DNA from: Methylotenera_A sp046598525
GTDB taxonomy: Bacteria; Pseudomonadota; Gammaproteobacteria; Burkholderiales; Methylophilaceae
Direction: 5' to 3'
DNA: 48,937 nt
Assembly (NCBI GenBank): GCA_046598525.1
Contig: JBKJIJ010000017.1
Coordinates: 1 to 48,937 of the forward strand
The notes beneath the pieces were generated by a model that was given only the letters and a program-made list of their open reading frames with translations, did no database searches and had not been told where the DNA came from. The position numbers and the translations under genes are program-made. Of this stretch, positions 8,224 through 16,823 are shown piece by piece (position 1 is the stretch's first letter; every line of letters begins with the position of its first letter).

Positions 8224-8262
8224 AATTGTTAGTTACAATTGTTATATGCAGTTGTTATATAA
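8224..8262 (+). promoter_or_regulatory. Three tandem 13-bp repeats over the probable ppiD -10 box
   Basis: The repeats are AATTGTTAGTTAC (8224-8236), AATTGTTATATGC (8237-8249) and AGTTGTTATATAA (8250-8262), sharing the core A(A/G)TTGTTA. The last one runs into TATAAT (8258-8263), a consensus -10 box. The best -35 candidate, TTACAA at 8233-8238, is weak and has a 19-bp spacing. The ppiD start codon is 77 bp downstream of the -10. The repeats could be binding sites of an activator standing in for a -35. Confidence 0.45.
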
Positions 8263-8339
8263 TAGTGCCGCTAGGTTAACAGCCATCTAGGTTGATAATC
8301 ACCCTTTAAATTCCGGTTGAGATTTTAGAAAGTTAAGTT

Positions 8340-10235
8340 ATGTTAGATGCGATTCGTAATCACACGCAAGGTTGGTTAGCAAAAGCTATTTTGGCTTTAA
8401 TTACCATTCCATTTGCATTATTTGGTATTGATTCATACTTTAACGATGCCGGCAGTAATGTGGCCATTGCCAAAGTAAATGGCGAAAAAATTTCTATTCA
8501 GGAATATGGTAATGCCATCGATAATGTGCGCAATCGTTTGCAATCGGAAGGGCAAAAAGTTGATGCCGCTTTGCTAGAAAGTGCAGAATTAAAACAATCG
8601 GTGTTAGATGGTTTAATTACAAGGCGCTTGGTTAACGAAGAAATTCAAAAATCTAAATTTAAAATCAGTGATGAGCAGTTAAGTACTTATATATTGGGTA
8701 TGCCAGAGTTTCAACAAGACGGCAAATTTTCTGAAGATTTGTATCAAAAAACATTAGCACAAAATAAATTAACTGCTAGCAAGTTTGAAAATGACAGGCG
8801 TAATGAGTTGCTGACACAGCAGGCGCGCGAAGGCTTAGGCTTGTTAGTTTCTGTGCCTAAAGGCGTTGCCGACCATGCATTAAAGTTTGCTTTTCAACAA
8901 CGTGACGTGAGTTTTGCTGAAATTAAGACAGCACAATTTGTATCGCAAACCACAGTAACGCCTGCGCAAGTAAAAGCGTATTACGATCAGCACAAAGACA
9001 AATTTAAAGTACCAGAAAAAGTTAAGTTAGAGTTTGCATTATTATCAGCGGCGGGTTTGGTTGCGCAAATGTCAGTAACCGATGCTGAAGTAAAACAGTT
9101 TTATGATGAAAATGCGGCCAAATTTCAGGGTGATGAGCAACGTCAGGCCAGCCATATTTTGATTGGTTTTGGTGTGACGGCAACACCTGAAGAAAAAGCG
9201 GCTGCAAAAGATAAAGCGGCTGATATTTTGATGCAACTAAAAAAAGAACCATCACGCTTTGAAGAGTTAGCCATTAAAAACTCACAAGACCCAGGCTCTG
9301 CCACTAAAGGCGGCGATTTAGGTAGTTTTGGTCGCGGTGCAATGGTAAAGCCTTTTGAAGACACGGTATTTGCGATGAAGGTTGATCAAATCAGTGATTT
9401 GGTAGAGTCTGAGTTTGGTTTTCACATCATTAAATTGAATGGTGTGACAGGACAATCTTCTTCTTTTGAAAGTATGAAACCACAAATTAAAGGCGAGTTA
9501 TTGTTTCAAAAAGCGCAGGCTAAATACGCAGAGTTGGCAGATGATTTCAGCAATACGGTGTATGAGCAATCGGGCAGCTTAAAACCGGCGGCTGAGAAAT
9601 TTGGCTTGCAAGTACAACCGACTCCCTTAATGAGCCGTGAAGAGGGTGCTAAATTTTTCAAAAATGACAAATTAATGAGTTTGGTGTTTTCGGATGATGT
9701 ATTGAAAGAAAAACGTAATTCTGAGGCGGTAGAAGTATCGCCTAATAATTTAGTTTCAGCGCGTGTTTTAGAGTACAAGCCTGCTGCGCCACGCAGTTTT
9801 GATGAAGTGAAAGGCGGCATTGAAGCTTTATTAAAACTGGAACAATCTTCTAAAATGACGGCTGAAAAAGGTTTGGCTACATTGGCTAAACTTAAATCTG
9901 GCAGCGCAGCGGAAGATTTAGAGTGGATTCCGCCAGTGACGGTTGACCGTAAAAATGCGCAAGGCTTAACAGAGCTGGTGATGAAGCAAGCGTTTAAAAT
10001 GGACACTAGTAAATTGCCCGCTTACGCCGGTTATATGGATGGCAATAAAGCTTACACGATTGTGCAAGTGAGCCGCGTGGATAGCGCGATTAAAGACGAT
10101 GCGAAGCAAACTGCAAATGAAGAATTTCAGGCCGCTGTAGCCGCTGAGTACATGAGTGCTTATGGCAAATCGCTTAAATCTAAAGGTGATGTAGTGGTGA
10201 ATCGTAAATTGTTGGAAACTAAATTAGATAATTAA
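8340..10235 (+). CDS. ppiD: Periplasmic peptidyl-prolyl isomerase/chaperone PpiD (SurA-N type)
   Basis: This 631-residue protein is anchored by one N-terminal membrane span; the MLDAIRNHTQGWLAK start followed by a hydrophobic run (about 15-33) is the standard PpiD opening. A SurA_N-like chaperone domain follows (about 40-170). A parvulin-type rotamase domain lies at about 265-368, with RQASHILIGFG, SQDPGSATKGGDLGSFGRG, and FGFHIIKL as its family signatures. A long C-terminal chaperone-like part completes it. It helps outer-membrane and exported proteins fold at the periplasmic side of the inner membrane. It stands alone between a presumed promoter and a terminator; fabI converges on it, a pairing common in betaproteobacteria. 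Confidence 0.93.
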   Translation: MLDAIRNHTQGWLAKAILALITIPFALFGIDSYFNDAGSNVAIAKVNGEKISIQEYGNAIDNVRNRLQSEGQKVDAALLESAELKQSVLDGLITRRLVNEEIQKSKFKISDEQLSTYILGMPEFQQDGKFSEDLYQKTLAQNKLTASKFENDRRNELLTQQAREGLGLLVSVPKGVADHALKFAFQQRDVSFAEIKTAQFVSQTTVTPAQVKAYYDQHKDKFKVPEKVKLEFALLSAAGLVAQMSVTDAEVKQFYDENAAKFQGDEQRQASHILIGFGVTATPEEKAAAKDKAADILMQLKKEPSRFEELAIKNSQDPGSATKGGDLGSFGRGAMVKPFEDTVFAMKVDQISDLVESEFGFHIIKLNGVTGQSSSFESMKPQIKGELLFQKAQAKYAELADDFSNTVYEQSGSLKPAAEKFGLQVQPTPLMSREEGAKFFKNDKLMSLVFSDDVLKEKRNSEAVEVSPNNLVSARVLEYKPAAPRSFDEVKGGIEALLKLEQSSKMTAEKGLATLAKLKSGSAAEDLEWIPPVTVDRKNAQGLTELVMKQAFKMDTSKLPAYAGYMDGNKAYTIVQVSRVDSAIKDDAKQTANEEFQAAVAAEYMSAYGKSLKSKGDVVVNRKLLETKLDN

Positions 10236-10273
10236 TTGGGTTGTTTCTAAAGTTTATAATATTTGATTCAGAT

Positions 10274-10306
10274 AAAAAAAGCCGATATGAAAATATCGGC
10301 TTTTTT
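10274..10306. terminator. Bidirectional terminator shared by ppiD and fabI
   Basis: GCCGATAT (10281-10288) pairs with ATATCGGC (10293-10300) around a GAAA tetraloop, with seven A on the left and six T on the right. It lies 39 bp past ppiD and 26 bp past the fabI stop, and would end transcription from both sides. Confidence 0.88.
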
Positions 10307-10331
10307 ATTTTGCTGCGTTTGAAATTGGTCG

Positions 10332-11117
10332 TTAGTCGATTTGACCAGCGGCTGTAATATTCATACCGCCATCCACATAGGTAATTTCACCTGTAATGCC
10401 TGATGCTAAATCACTGCACAAAAATGCCGCTGTATTGCCCACTTCTTCAATGGTCACGTTGCGGCGTAATGCAGCATGGCGCTCATTAAAGCCAATCATT
10501 TTGTCGAAATCAGCAATGCCAGAGGCGGCCAGCGTTTTAATAGGGCCTGCAGACACAGCGTTAACGCGAATGCCGCGTGGGCCTAGGCTTTGTGCTAAAT
10601 AACGCACATTAGCCTCTAAACTGGCTTTAGCCACGCCCATCACATTGTAGTTGGGCATGGTGCGTTCTGCGCCCAAGTAGCTAAGTGTGAGCAAGCTGCC
10701 GTTACGGCCTTGCATCATAGGGTATGCCGCTTTGGCAAGCGCTGAAAAGCTGTATGAACTAATATCATGCGCGATACGGAAATATTCACGATCAACCGCA
10801 TCTAAATAATCACCATCTAAAGCCACTTTTGGTACAAAAGCCAATGAATGTACAAGACCATCTAATCCATCCCAATGTTTAGCCAGCGCTGGAAACAGGG
10901 CGTCAATTTGCGCATCTTCAGCTACATCACATGGCAATACAATTTTAGAATCAAAATCAGCCGCTAAACCCGCTACGCGGCCAGCGTGTTTTTCCATTTG
11001 ATAGGTAAAAGCAAGCTCTGCACCTTCGCGCTTCATAGCGGCGGCAATGCCATAGGCAATTGAACGGTTACTGAGTAAACCTGCGATTAATATTTTTTTT
11101 CCGGCTAAAAATCCCAT
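10332..11117 (-). CDS. fabI: Enoyl-[acyl-carrier-protein] reductase (NADH) FabI
   Basis: FabI reduces trans-2-enoyl-ACP in the last step of each fatty-acid elongation round. It is 261 residues, against 262 for the E. coli enzyme. The N-terminal short-chain-dehydrogenase nucleotide site reads LIAGLLSNRSIAYGIA, with the FabI-specific spacing. The catalytic region is LTLSYLGAERTMPNYNVMG-V-A-K, with the active Tyr157 and Lys164, one residue offset from the E. coli numbering. The sequence between and after these residues also matches FabI rather than FabL or FabV. It is the target of triclosan-type inhibitors. The gene is monocistronic as seen here, with a bidirectional terminator 26 bp downstream and a repeat element upstream. 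Confidence 0.96.
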   Translation of the reverse strand: MGFLAGKKILIAGLLSNRSIAYGIAAAMKREGAELAFTYQMEKHAGRVAGLAADFDSKIVLPCDVAEDAQIDALFPALAKHWDGLDGLVHSLAFVPKVALDGDYLDAVDREYFRIAHDISSYSFSALAKAAYPMMQGRNGSLLTLSYLGAERTMPNYNVMGVAKASLEANVRYLAQSLGPRGIRVNAVSAGPIKTLAASGIADFDKMIGFNERHAALRRNVTIEEVGNTAAFLCSDLASGITGEITYVDGGMNITAAGQID

Positions 11118-11187
11118 AACGAATCCTGTTAGTTAATGATATTGCTCAAATAACTATTTGAACAATTTTATGAATAATGTCTTTTTA

Positions 11188-11367
11188 GGGCGTCTCTATA
11201 AATTCAACTTTCTAAGTCAAACAAGGCGCGATTAAAAAATAATGACGCCGCATATATTGAATATGTAAGGAATTATTTTTTATCAGCAACGCAGTGTGGC
11301 AACGTAGTGCCTTAAGCAGACAATCCGCTAGGCGGATGCTCGCAAAGTTGAGTTTATAGAGATGCCC
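11188..11367. mobile_element. MITE-like element with 24-bp terminal inverted repeats
   Basis: The terminal repeats are 11188-11211 and 11344-11367; they start GGGCGTCTCTATAAATTCAA and match at 22 of 24 positions. The 180-bp element has a second, internal inverted pair (GATTAAAAAATAA near 11229 with TTATTTTTTATC near 11273) and small palindromes (CATATATTGAATATG, CCGCTAGGCGG). It has no open reading frame of useful length and no clear target-site duplication. It begins right after the stop of the ABC permease gene and sits 71 bp upstream of fabI. It looks like a non-autonomous transposon derivative or REP-type repeat. I found no second copy in this window. Confidence 0.65.
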
Positions 11368-11369
11368 GC

Positions 11370-12206
11370 TTATTTGTTATTCGATCTAGGGTCTAGCGCA
11401 TCGCGCAGACCTTCCCCTAGCAAATTATACCCCAACACGGTGATTAAAATAGCCAAGCCCGGAAACAGTGATAACCACCAGGCAAATTGAATATATTCTT
11501 TGCCATCAGTAAGAATGTTACCCCAGGATGCTTGAGGTGCTTGTACGCCTAAGCCTAAAAAGCTTAAGCCAGATTCCATTAATACAGCGCCCGCTACGCC
11601 TAGTACAGCACTTACAATGATGGGGGTTAAGCTATTTGGTAATAAATGTGTGAAAATTAAGCGTGCGTCTTTTGCGCCAAGGGTACGGGATGCCATGACA
11701 AATTCGCGGCCACTGAGGCTTAAAAATTCGGCGCGCACTAAACGTGTCACACCCATCCATGAGGTTAAGCCAATTACAATCATGATGTTCCAAATAGACG
11801 GCGTTAAAAAAGCAATAACGGCTAATATTAAGAAGAAGCTGGGAATAGACAGCATCACATCCACCAAGCGCATGATTAATGTATCTACCCAGCCGCGGTA
11901 ATAGCCTGATATAGCGCCTAAAACGATGCCGATAGCGGTGGCAATACCAACGGCCACTAAGCCTACCAATAATGAAATTCGCCCACCATGCAGCATTCGG
12001 CTTAGCACATCTCGACCAAGGCCGTCAGTGCCCATCCAATGCTGCCACGAAGGGGCTAATAAGATGGCTTTTACATCAATATCGTTGGGGTCAAAAGGAG
12101 AAATTAATGGCGCCAGCATGGCTAATATAAAAACGCTGACGATGATAATAAACCCAACCATGGCCAATGGGTTTGATAAGGCTTTTTTAAAAAGGGCGAT
12201 ATTCAT
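11370..12206 (-). CDS. Peptide-type ABC transporter permease (DppC/OppC family)
   Basis: This 278-residue inner-membrane permease belongs to the DppC/OppC family. The N-terminal OppC_N segment (KALSNPLAMVGF...) is followed by the conserved MGTDGLGRDVLSRMLHG, which marks DppC/OppC-type subunits. The ATPase-contact EAA loop reads ASRTLGAKDARLIFTHLLPN. Five or six membrane spans are visible. It is the last of three genes, 2 bp after the partner permease. The stop codon (11370-11372) lies two bases from the end of the MITE-like element. The substrate cannot be told from sequence; oligopeptides or dipeptides are usual for the family. Confidence 0.88.
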   Translation of the reverse strand: MNIALFKKALSNPLAMVGFIIIVSVFILAMLAPLISPFDPNDIDVKAILLAPSWQHWMGTDGLGRDVLSRMLHGGRISLLVGLVAVGIATAIGIVLGAISGYYRGWVDTLIMRLVDVMLSIPSFFLILAVIAFLTPSIWNIMIVIGLTSWMGVTRLVRAEFLSLSGREFVMASRTLGAKDARLIFTHLLPNSLTPIIVSAVLGVAGAVLMESGLSFLGLGVQAPQASWGNILTDGKEYIQFAWWLSLFPGLAILITVLGYNLLGEGLRDALDPRSNNK

Positions 12207-12208
12207 AT

Positions 12209-13231
12209 TTAATTTCTAACCACACCGCGCCGTACACGCGGATCAGCCCAAGCGTAAGCTAGGTCTGCTAATAAATTGCCTACCAATGTAAGCGCAGAAC
12301 CAATGGTTAATATGCCCATAATCACTGGAAAATCGCGCATTAGCACACTATCGAAAAACAACTTACCCATGCCGGGGATGGCAAAAATGGTTTCTGCAAT
12401 GACAGAGCCGCCAATTAAACCGGGAATAGATAAGCCGATAATGGTAATTAGTGGCAGTAGGGCGTTGCGTAAGGCGTGGGTATAAACCACTTTATGTTCA
12501 CTTAGGCCTTTTGCACGCGCGGTGGTAATGTAATCTTGATGAAATACATCTAGCATGCCGTTTTTAACAAATAGCGTAATACCCGCCAAGCCAGTAACTG
12601 ATGGGATAATGACAGGCAAAATAAGGTGGCTAATACTGTCTTTAATTTTTGACCAAGTGTCTAATGATTCGTAGTTAATACTGTGCAAGCCAGAGATTGG
12701 CAGCCAATTATTCATCACGCCCAGCCAATACATTAGCAATAATGACAGCCAAAAACCGGGGATAGAAAAGCCAATAAAATTAAATAAGGTGATTGATTTG
12801 TCTTGCCACAAGGTGTACTTGCGCGCTGCTAGAATGCCTAGCGGTATGGCTAAAGTCAGCGTAATAATCAGCCCTAAAATATTAATCATCAGCGTGATTG
12901 GCAAGGCTTCTTGAATCATGCCTTTGGTTACATTGCCATCTTTATCGGTGGTTTGCCAAAAAACTGGTTTTTGATGCGATGCAAATGAATTGCCGAAATC
13001 CAAAGTGCCCATACGCTTTAGCCATAAGCCATATTGCACAATCACGGGCTTGTCTAAATTGTACAACTCGCGCAATTTTTGGCGTGATTCTTCAGACGCT
13101 TTAGGATTAAATGACGCTTCATTATTAGTGATGTCGCCTGGCGCTAAGTGCATGATAAAGAATGAAATTAGGCTGATTCCGATTAGCAAAGGGATCATCC
13201 AAAGAACGCGTTTAATTAAATATTTCAGCAT
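12209..13231 (-). CDS. Peptide-type ABC transporter permease (DppB/OppB family)
   Basis: This 340-residue permease has the DppB/OppB start (YLIKRVLWMIPLLIGISLISF, six-span core) and the PGD motif after the first span (HLAPGD). The EAA loop is ITTARAKGLSEHKVVYTHAL. The C-terminus ends ADPRVRRG, as in the family. An extended periplasmic loop (about 80-105) holds a stretch rich in charged residues (WQTTDKDGNVTKG). This loop is longer than in E. coli DppB and is typical of the subgroup with large binding proteins. It pairs with the downstream DppC-like gene (2-bp gap) and follows the binding-protein gene by 3 bp, so the three are surely one transcript. Confidence 0.9.
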   Translation of the reverse strand: MLKYLIKRVLWMIPLLIGISLISFFIMHLAPGDITNNEASFNPKASEESRQKLRELYNLDKPVIVQYGLWLKRMGTLDFGNSFASHQKPVFWQTTDKDGNVTKGMIQEALPITLMINILGLIITLTLAIPLGILAARKYTLWQDKSITLFNFIGFSIPGFWLSLLLMYWLGVMNNWLPISGLHSINYESLDTWSKIKDSISHLILPVIIPSVTGLAGITLFVKNGMLDVFHQDYITTARAKGLSEHKVVYTHALRNALLPLITIIGLSIPGLIGGSVIAETIFAIPGMGKLFFDSVLMRDFPVIMGILTIGSALTLVGNLLADLAYAWADPRVRRGVVRN

Positions 13232-13234
13232 AAA

Positions 13235-14920
13235 TTATTTTTCTGCGATTTCATTGCGTCCAGTTTCTACGCGTCTTAATTGTTCTGGAATATACCATTC
13301 GTGCGAATTGTAACCAATGCCAGCTGGCGGTGCAGGCGAGTCAATGCCTTTAACGCGTTTATGAATAGCGGTTAGGCCGTAACCTGCCGATAAATACACA
13401 ATTGGGCTATCTTCTAGCAGCTCTTTTGCAAATTCGTGATAAATCTTCATGCGTTTATCAGGGTTAAGTTCTAAGCGGCCTTGCTCTAATAAGGCATCAA
13501 TTTTAGGGTTGTTGTAATTAATAAAATTAAATTGACCCGGTTGATTTTGACTGGAATGCCAAATATTAAATTGGTCAGGATCTAGACCCAAGCCCCAACC
13601 AAGCACCACCACATCAAAATCACCCGTCTTGATAAAGCGGCTAATAAAGCTTGCCCACTCAATCGCGCGAATTTGCACATCTATGCCCACATCTTTTAAT
13701 CGGCGCTGAATAAGCACGGCCGATTTTTCACGCTCTTTATTTTGATTGGTGATGATTTCAAAGGCAAATGGTTTGCCGTCACGCTCTACAATACCGTCGC
13801 CATCCAAATCGACAAACCCAGCTTCTTTTAATAAAGCTTTAGCTTTTGCAACATCATAAGGGTAGGGCTTAAGTTCTGGATTGCTCCAGCGCGTGCCTGG
13901 CTTGTAAGGGGAGGCGATGTTGATGCCTAAGCCTAAATATACGCCATCAATAATCTCTTGTTTATCAATGGCATAATTAATGGCTTTGCGCACACGCACA
14001 TCATCAAATGGCTTGTGCTTTAGATTAAAGCCCATATAGGTGTAGCTATTGCCTAACTCTTTATACAGCGCTAATTTTTTTTGTAACTCTGGCCGCGCCG
14101 GAATAATGCGCGAATATTTGATTGGATCTAAGCCCATGCTATCAATATTGTCGGCCATCAGCTCTAAAAATTGCGCAGAATTATCGGGAATAATGCGCGT
14201 CACCAATTTATCGATATTGGCTGGGCCTAGCACCGATGTTGGGTTACGTGACAGTTTCAGGTTTTCGCCATGTGACCAACTATCTAATTGGTAATAATGG
14301 CTACCAACAGGCTTGCGTGCAAAAGCGGTGGTATGAATATCTTGTTTTTCTAATAAATGCTTGGGTAGAACTTGCAGTCCAGACCATGAATCCAGCGCAG
14401 GGGCATAGGCATTTTCATAAGTAACGCTAAACGTTTGCGCATCAGGTGCATCAGCTTGTTTAACTAATTGATAATCAGAGGCATAAGGGCTGCGGGTTTT
14501 TTCATCCGTCACCAATTTCCAAGTAAATAGTACATCTTCACTGGTTAATGGCTTGCCATCTGCCCATTTTAGGTTCGGTTTAAGCTTAAAAGTGATGGTT
14601 TTTTGGTCAGGTGAAATAATCCAGCTTTCGGCTAGCTCACCTTCTAAATCCAGATTTTTATCGTACTTAAGTAATTTATTAAAGATATTGCCAGAGATGG
14701 CCGCCGCCGCCGATTCGCCAGCTACCATGTAGATTAAGCCAGAGGGTTCACCAATGGTGGCATCAATTAAGGTGCCGCCGGTTTGGCTTGGGTAAACTTG
14801 ATTGTAATCAGTAGCGTCTTGAGTTGGTTTTCCGCAAGATGTTATCAGACATGATGCGATTAGAATTGCACAGGTGTGGCTTAATGAGGTTTTGAGTGAT
14901 AAGGCATTCAATTTATTCAT
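13235..14920 (-). CDS. Extracellular peptide-binding lipoprotein (SBP family 5)
   Basis: This 561-residue binding protein of an ABC importer has a lipoprotein signal (ILIASCLITS-C at about residue 29), so it is probably anchored in a membrane and faces the periplasm. The SBP_bac_5 body shows GGTLIDATIGEP, LAESWIISPDQKTITFKLKP (first half), KWADGKPLTSEDV and FDDVRVRKAINYAIDKQEII. These are the family's best-known motifs, followed by YPYDVAKAKALLKEAGF. It includes a DLDGDGIVERDGKPF insertion that could bind a cation, as it follows the DxDGDG pattern. Ligand: probably peptides, not proven. It is the first gene of the importer operon and starts 105 bp downstream of mltD. Confidence 0.9.
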   Translation of the reverse strand: MNKLNALSLKTSLSHTCAILIASCLITSCGKPTQDATDYNQVYPSQTGGTLIDATIGEPSGLIYMVAGESAAAAISGNIFNKLLKYDKNLDLEGELAESWIISPDQKTITFKLKPNLKWADGKPLTSEDVLFTWKLVTDEKTRSPYASDYQLVKQADAPDAQTFSVTYENAYAPALDSWSGLQVLPKHLLEKQDIHTTAFARKPVGSHYYQLDSWSHGENLKLSRNPTSVLGPANIDKLVTRIIPDNSAQFLELMADNIDSMGLDPIKYSRIIPARPELQKKLALYKELGNSYTYMGFNLKHKPFDDVRVRKAINYAIDKQEIIDGVYLGLGINIASPYKPGTRWSNPELKPYPYDVAKAKALLKEAGFVDLDGDGIVERDGKPFAFEIITNQNKEREKSAVLIQRRLKDVGIDVQIRAIEWASFISRFIKTGDFDVVVLGWGLGLDPDQFNIWHSSQNQPGQFNFINYNNPKIDALLEQGRLELNPDKRMKIYHEFAKELLEDSPIVYLSAGYGLTAIHKRVKGIDSPAPPAGIGYNSHEWYIPEQLRRVETGRNEIAEK

Positions 14921-15025
14921 TATTCTATAAAGTTTAAACCTAAATTTTTGCTGTCGATTTTAATTTTTCATTATTAAAAATAACGATTTAAACACAAGCT
15001 AAGCCAAAAACGGCTTCAAATCAAT

Positions 15026-16678
15026 TTACCTAATTCGTATATTTGAACGCATTTTAATATTTCTGGATCTGCTTTTTTTACTTTTAACACGATGCTTTAC
15101 CGTTATTTTTTCTGCACTTGAGCGTCTAGTTTTACTAACGGCAACTTTTGATTCATCTAACTTTGAATCATTTAACTTGGCTGAATTGCTTATCTTAATT
15201 GTTTGGCCTAATTTCAGCTGGCTGCTTTTTAAACCATTCAATTTAATGATGCTTTTGCTATCAACATCGTATTTATTCGCCAACGCATGCAGAGTATCGC
15301 CGCGTTTAACTTTGTGTAAGAGAGGAGTCGATAATTTAGGTTCACTTTTTTGCTCTGAATCATCGTTGATCCTATTTTGCTCCAACTTCGCTACATCAAT
15401 GCTTTCAGCTAAAATTAGCGAACCGTCAGATTGGTTATTAGCATTGTCGTTATAGCTTGCGGGTACTAACATTGCTTGAGCAGAGCCCACTTTTTTGGCA
15501 GAAGATAAGCCATTAACGCTGCGCAATTGCGCTACATTAATGCCAAATTTTTGTGCAATATTTTCCATGCGTTCGCCACGTTTGGCGTTATACGTTTGCC
15601 AATTGGTCAGCGGTTTATCGTAATTGGCTAGATTATTCACAAAGCGCTCAGCCGCCCAAACCGGTAATAACAATTGATGTTTGTCATTTGTGGACGTAAT
15701 AACAGGGCGGTTATAGCTAGGATTCAGTGAACTAAACTCTTCATAAGAGATTTCAGCCAATTGCGCTGCCAATTTGGCATCAATTTGCTTTGGCGTGGTA
15801 ACGCGGGCAAAGTAAGCGCGGTTTGGAATGGGGTTAATTTGTAAACCAAAGCGCTCTGGATGCGTCACGATATTTTTAATCGCTTGCAATTTTGGTACGT
15901 AATTTTTGGTTTCTGGCGGTAAGCTTAAACTTTGGTAATCGGTTGGCAAGCCTTGGCTGCGGTTTTTATTAATCGCGCGTTGCACCGTGCCTTCACCCGC
16001 GTTATAAGCCGCTAACGCTAAATCCCATGTGCCAAACATACCATGCAGTTTTTGTAGATATGTTAGCGCTGCGCTGGTTGCAGCGGTTACATCGCGGCGA
16101 TTATCTACCCACCAATTTTGTTGCAAGCCAAAACTTTTGCCTGTTGATGGAATAAATTGCCAAATACCCGATGCCGCACTACGCGAATACGCTTGAGGGT
16201 TAAATGCACTTTCAATCATCGGCAATAATGCAATTTCGGTTGGCATGCCACGTTTCTCAACTTCTTCCACAATATGAAATAAGTATTTTTGGCTGCGATC
16301 CAACATGCGTTTTAAGTAATCGGGACGTGAGGCATACCAAGTTTCATGGTTGGTGGTGTATTGCGATTTAACATTAGGAATGGCGTAACCGCTTTTAATA
16401 CGTGACCATAAATTGTCACCTGAGTCGCCATTCGCCTCATTTTGAGCGCTTAATTGCTCAGCGTTATCTGTTTCTACATCACTTAAAAAGTCTTGAACCG
16501 GATCGCCAACCAAATCGCTATCAACTGACTCAGAAATAATTTCAATTTCAACGCCAGACACATTGGTATCTGCCAATAACGGTATAGAAAAAGTAAAGCC
16601 AACACTAATTAAAACACTGATTAAAGTGGACTGAAGCAATTTGCTACGTTGAAAAGATTGTGTTGCGTTAACCTGCAT
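15026..16678 (-). CDS. mltD: Membrane-bound lytic murein transglycosylase D, LysM-containing
   Basis: This enzyme cleaves the MurNAc-GlcNAc bond of peptidoglycan, forming 1,6-anhydro ends. It has 550 residues. A signal segment (about 13-36) lacks a clear lipobox Cys, unlike E. coli MltD. The SLT domain contains LPMIESAFNPQAYSRSAASG with the catalytic Glu156, then GIWQFIPSTGKSFGL and ALAAYNAGEGTVQRAI. Two LysM peptidoglycan-binding modules follow at about 361-410 (KRGERMENIAQKFGI) and 453-500 (VKRGDTLHALANKYDV). The last 45 residues are strongly basic and Ser-rich (RR, KSKKSRSR), which may bind anionic wall or membrane components. It is transcribed towards the ABC genes; gloB lies upstream in the same direction. 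Confidence 0.92.
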   Translation of the reverse strand: MQVNATQSFQRSKLLQSTLISVLISVGFTFSIPLLADTNVSGVEIEIISESVDSDLVGDPVQDFLSDVETDNAEQLSAQNEANGDSGDNLWSRIKSGYAIPNVKSQYTTNHETWYASRPDYLKRMLDRSQKYLFHIVEEVEKRGMPTEIALLPMIESAFNPQAYSRSAASGIWQFIPSTGKSFGLQQNWWVDNRRDVTAATSAALTYLQKLHGMFGTWDLALAAYNAGEGTVQRAINKNRSQGLPTDYQSLSLPPETKNYVPKLQAIKNIVTHPERFGLQINPIPNRAYFARVTTPKQIDAKLAAQLAEISYEEFSSLNPSYNRPVITSTNDKHQLLLPVWAAERFVNNLANYDKPLTNWQTYNAKRGERMENIAQKFGINVAQLRSVNGLSSAKKVGSAQAMLVPASYNDNANNQSDGSLILAESIDVAKLEQNRINDDSEQKSEPKLSTPLLHKVKRGDTLHALANKYDVDSKSIIKLNGLKSSQLKLGQTIKISNSAKLNDSKLDESKVAVSKTRRSSAEKITVKHRVKSKKSRSRNIKMRSNIRIR

Positions 16679-16823
16679 TGATAGTGGTTATCCCTATATT
16701 TGATTGGGCTATACTTTAAACTTATCGCATGTGTGTATGCAATAAAGTGTACTGTATGGTAGCGATGGCTAAAACATTAGTCAAGTAAAAGTTCTACATG
16801 ATTAATGATGCTTATGTTCATGA

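Larger units (their letters stand above)
7619..8339. other. Gene-free region upstream of ppiD
   Basis: No convincing coding sequence is present in about 720 bp; short frames are broken by many stops. It holds a short inverted repeat (7991-8010), an orphan terminator (8058-8086), an AT-rich hairpin (8116-8143) and three tandem 13-bp repeats overlapping a probable -10 box (8224-8262). In many betaproteobacteria lon, hupB and tRNA genes precede ppiD. None of these is here and I found no tRNA cloverleaf, which suggests a rearrangement breakpoint in this stretch. Confidence 0.55.
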
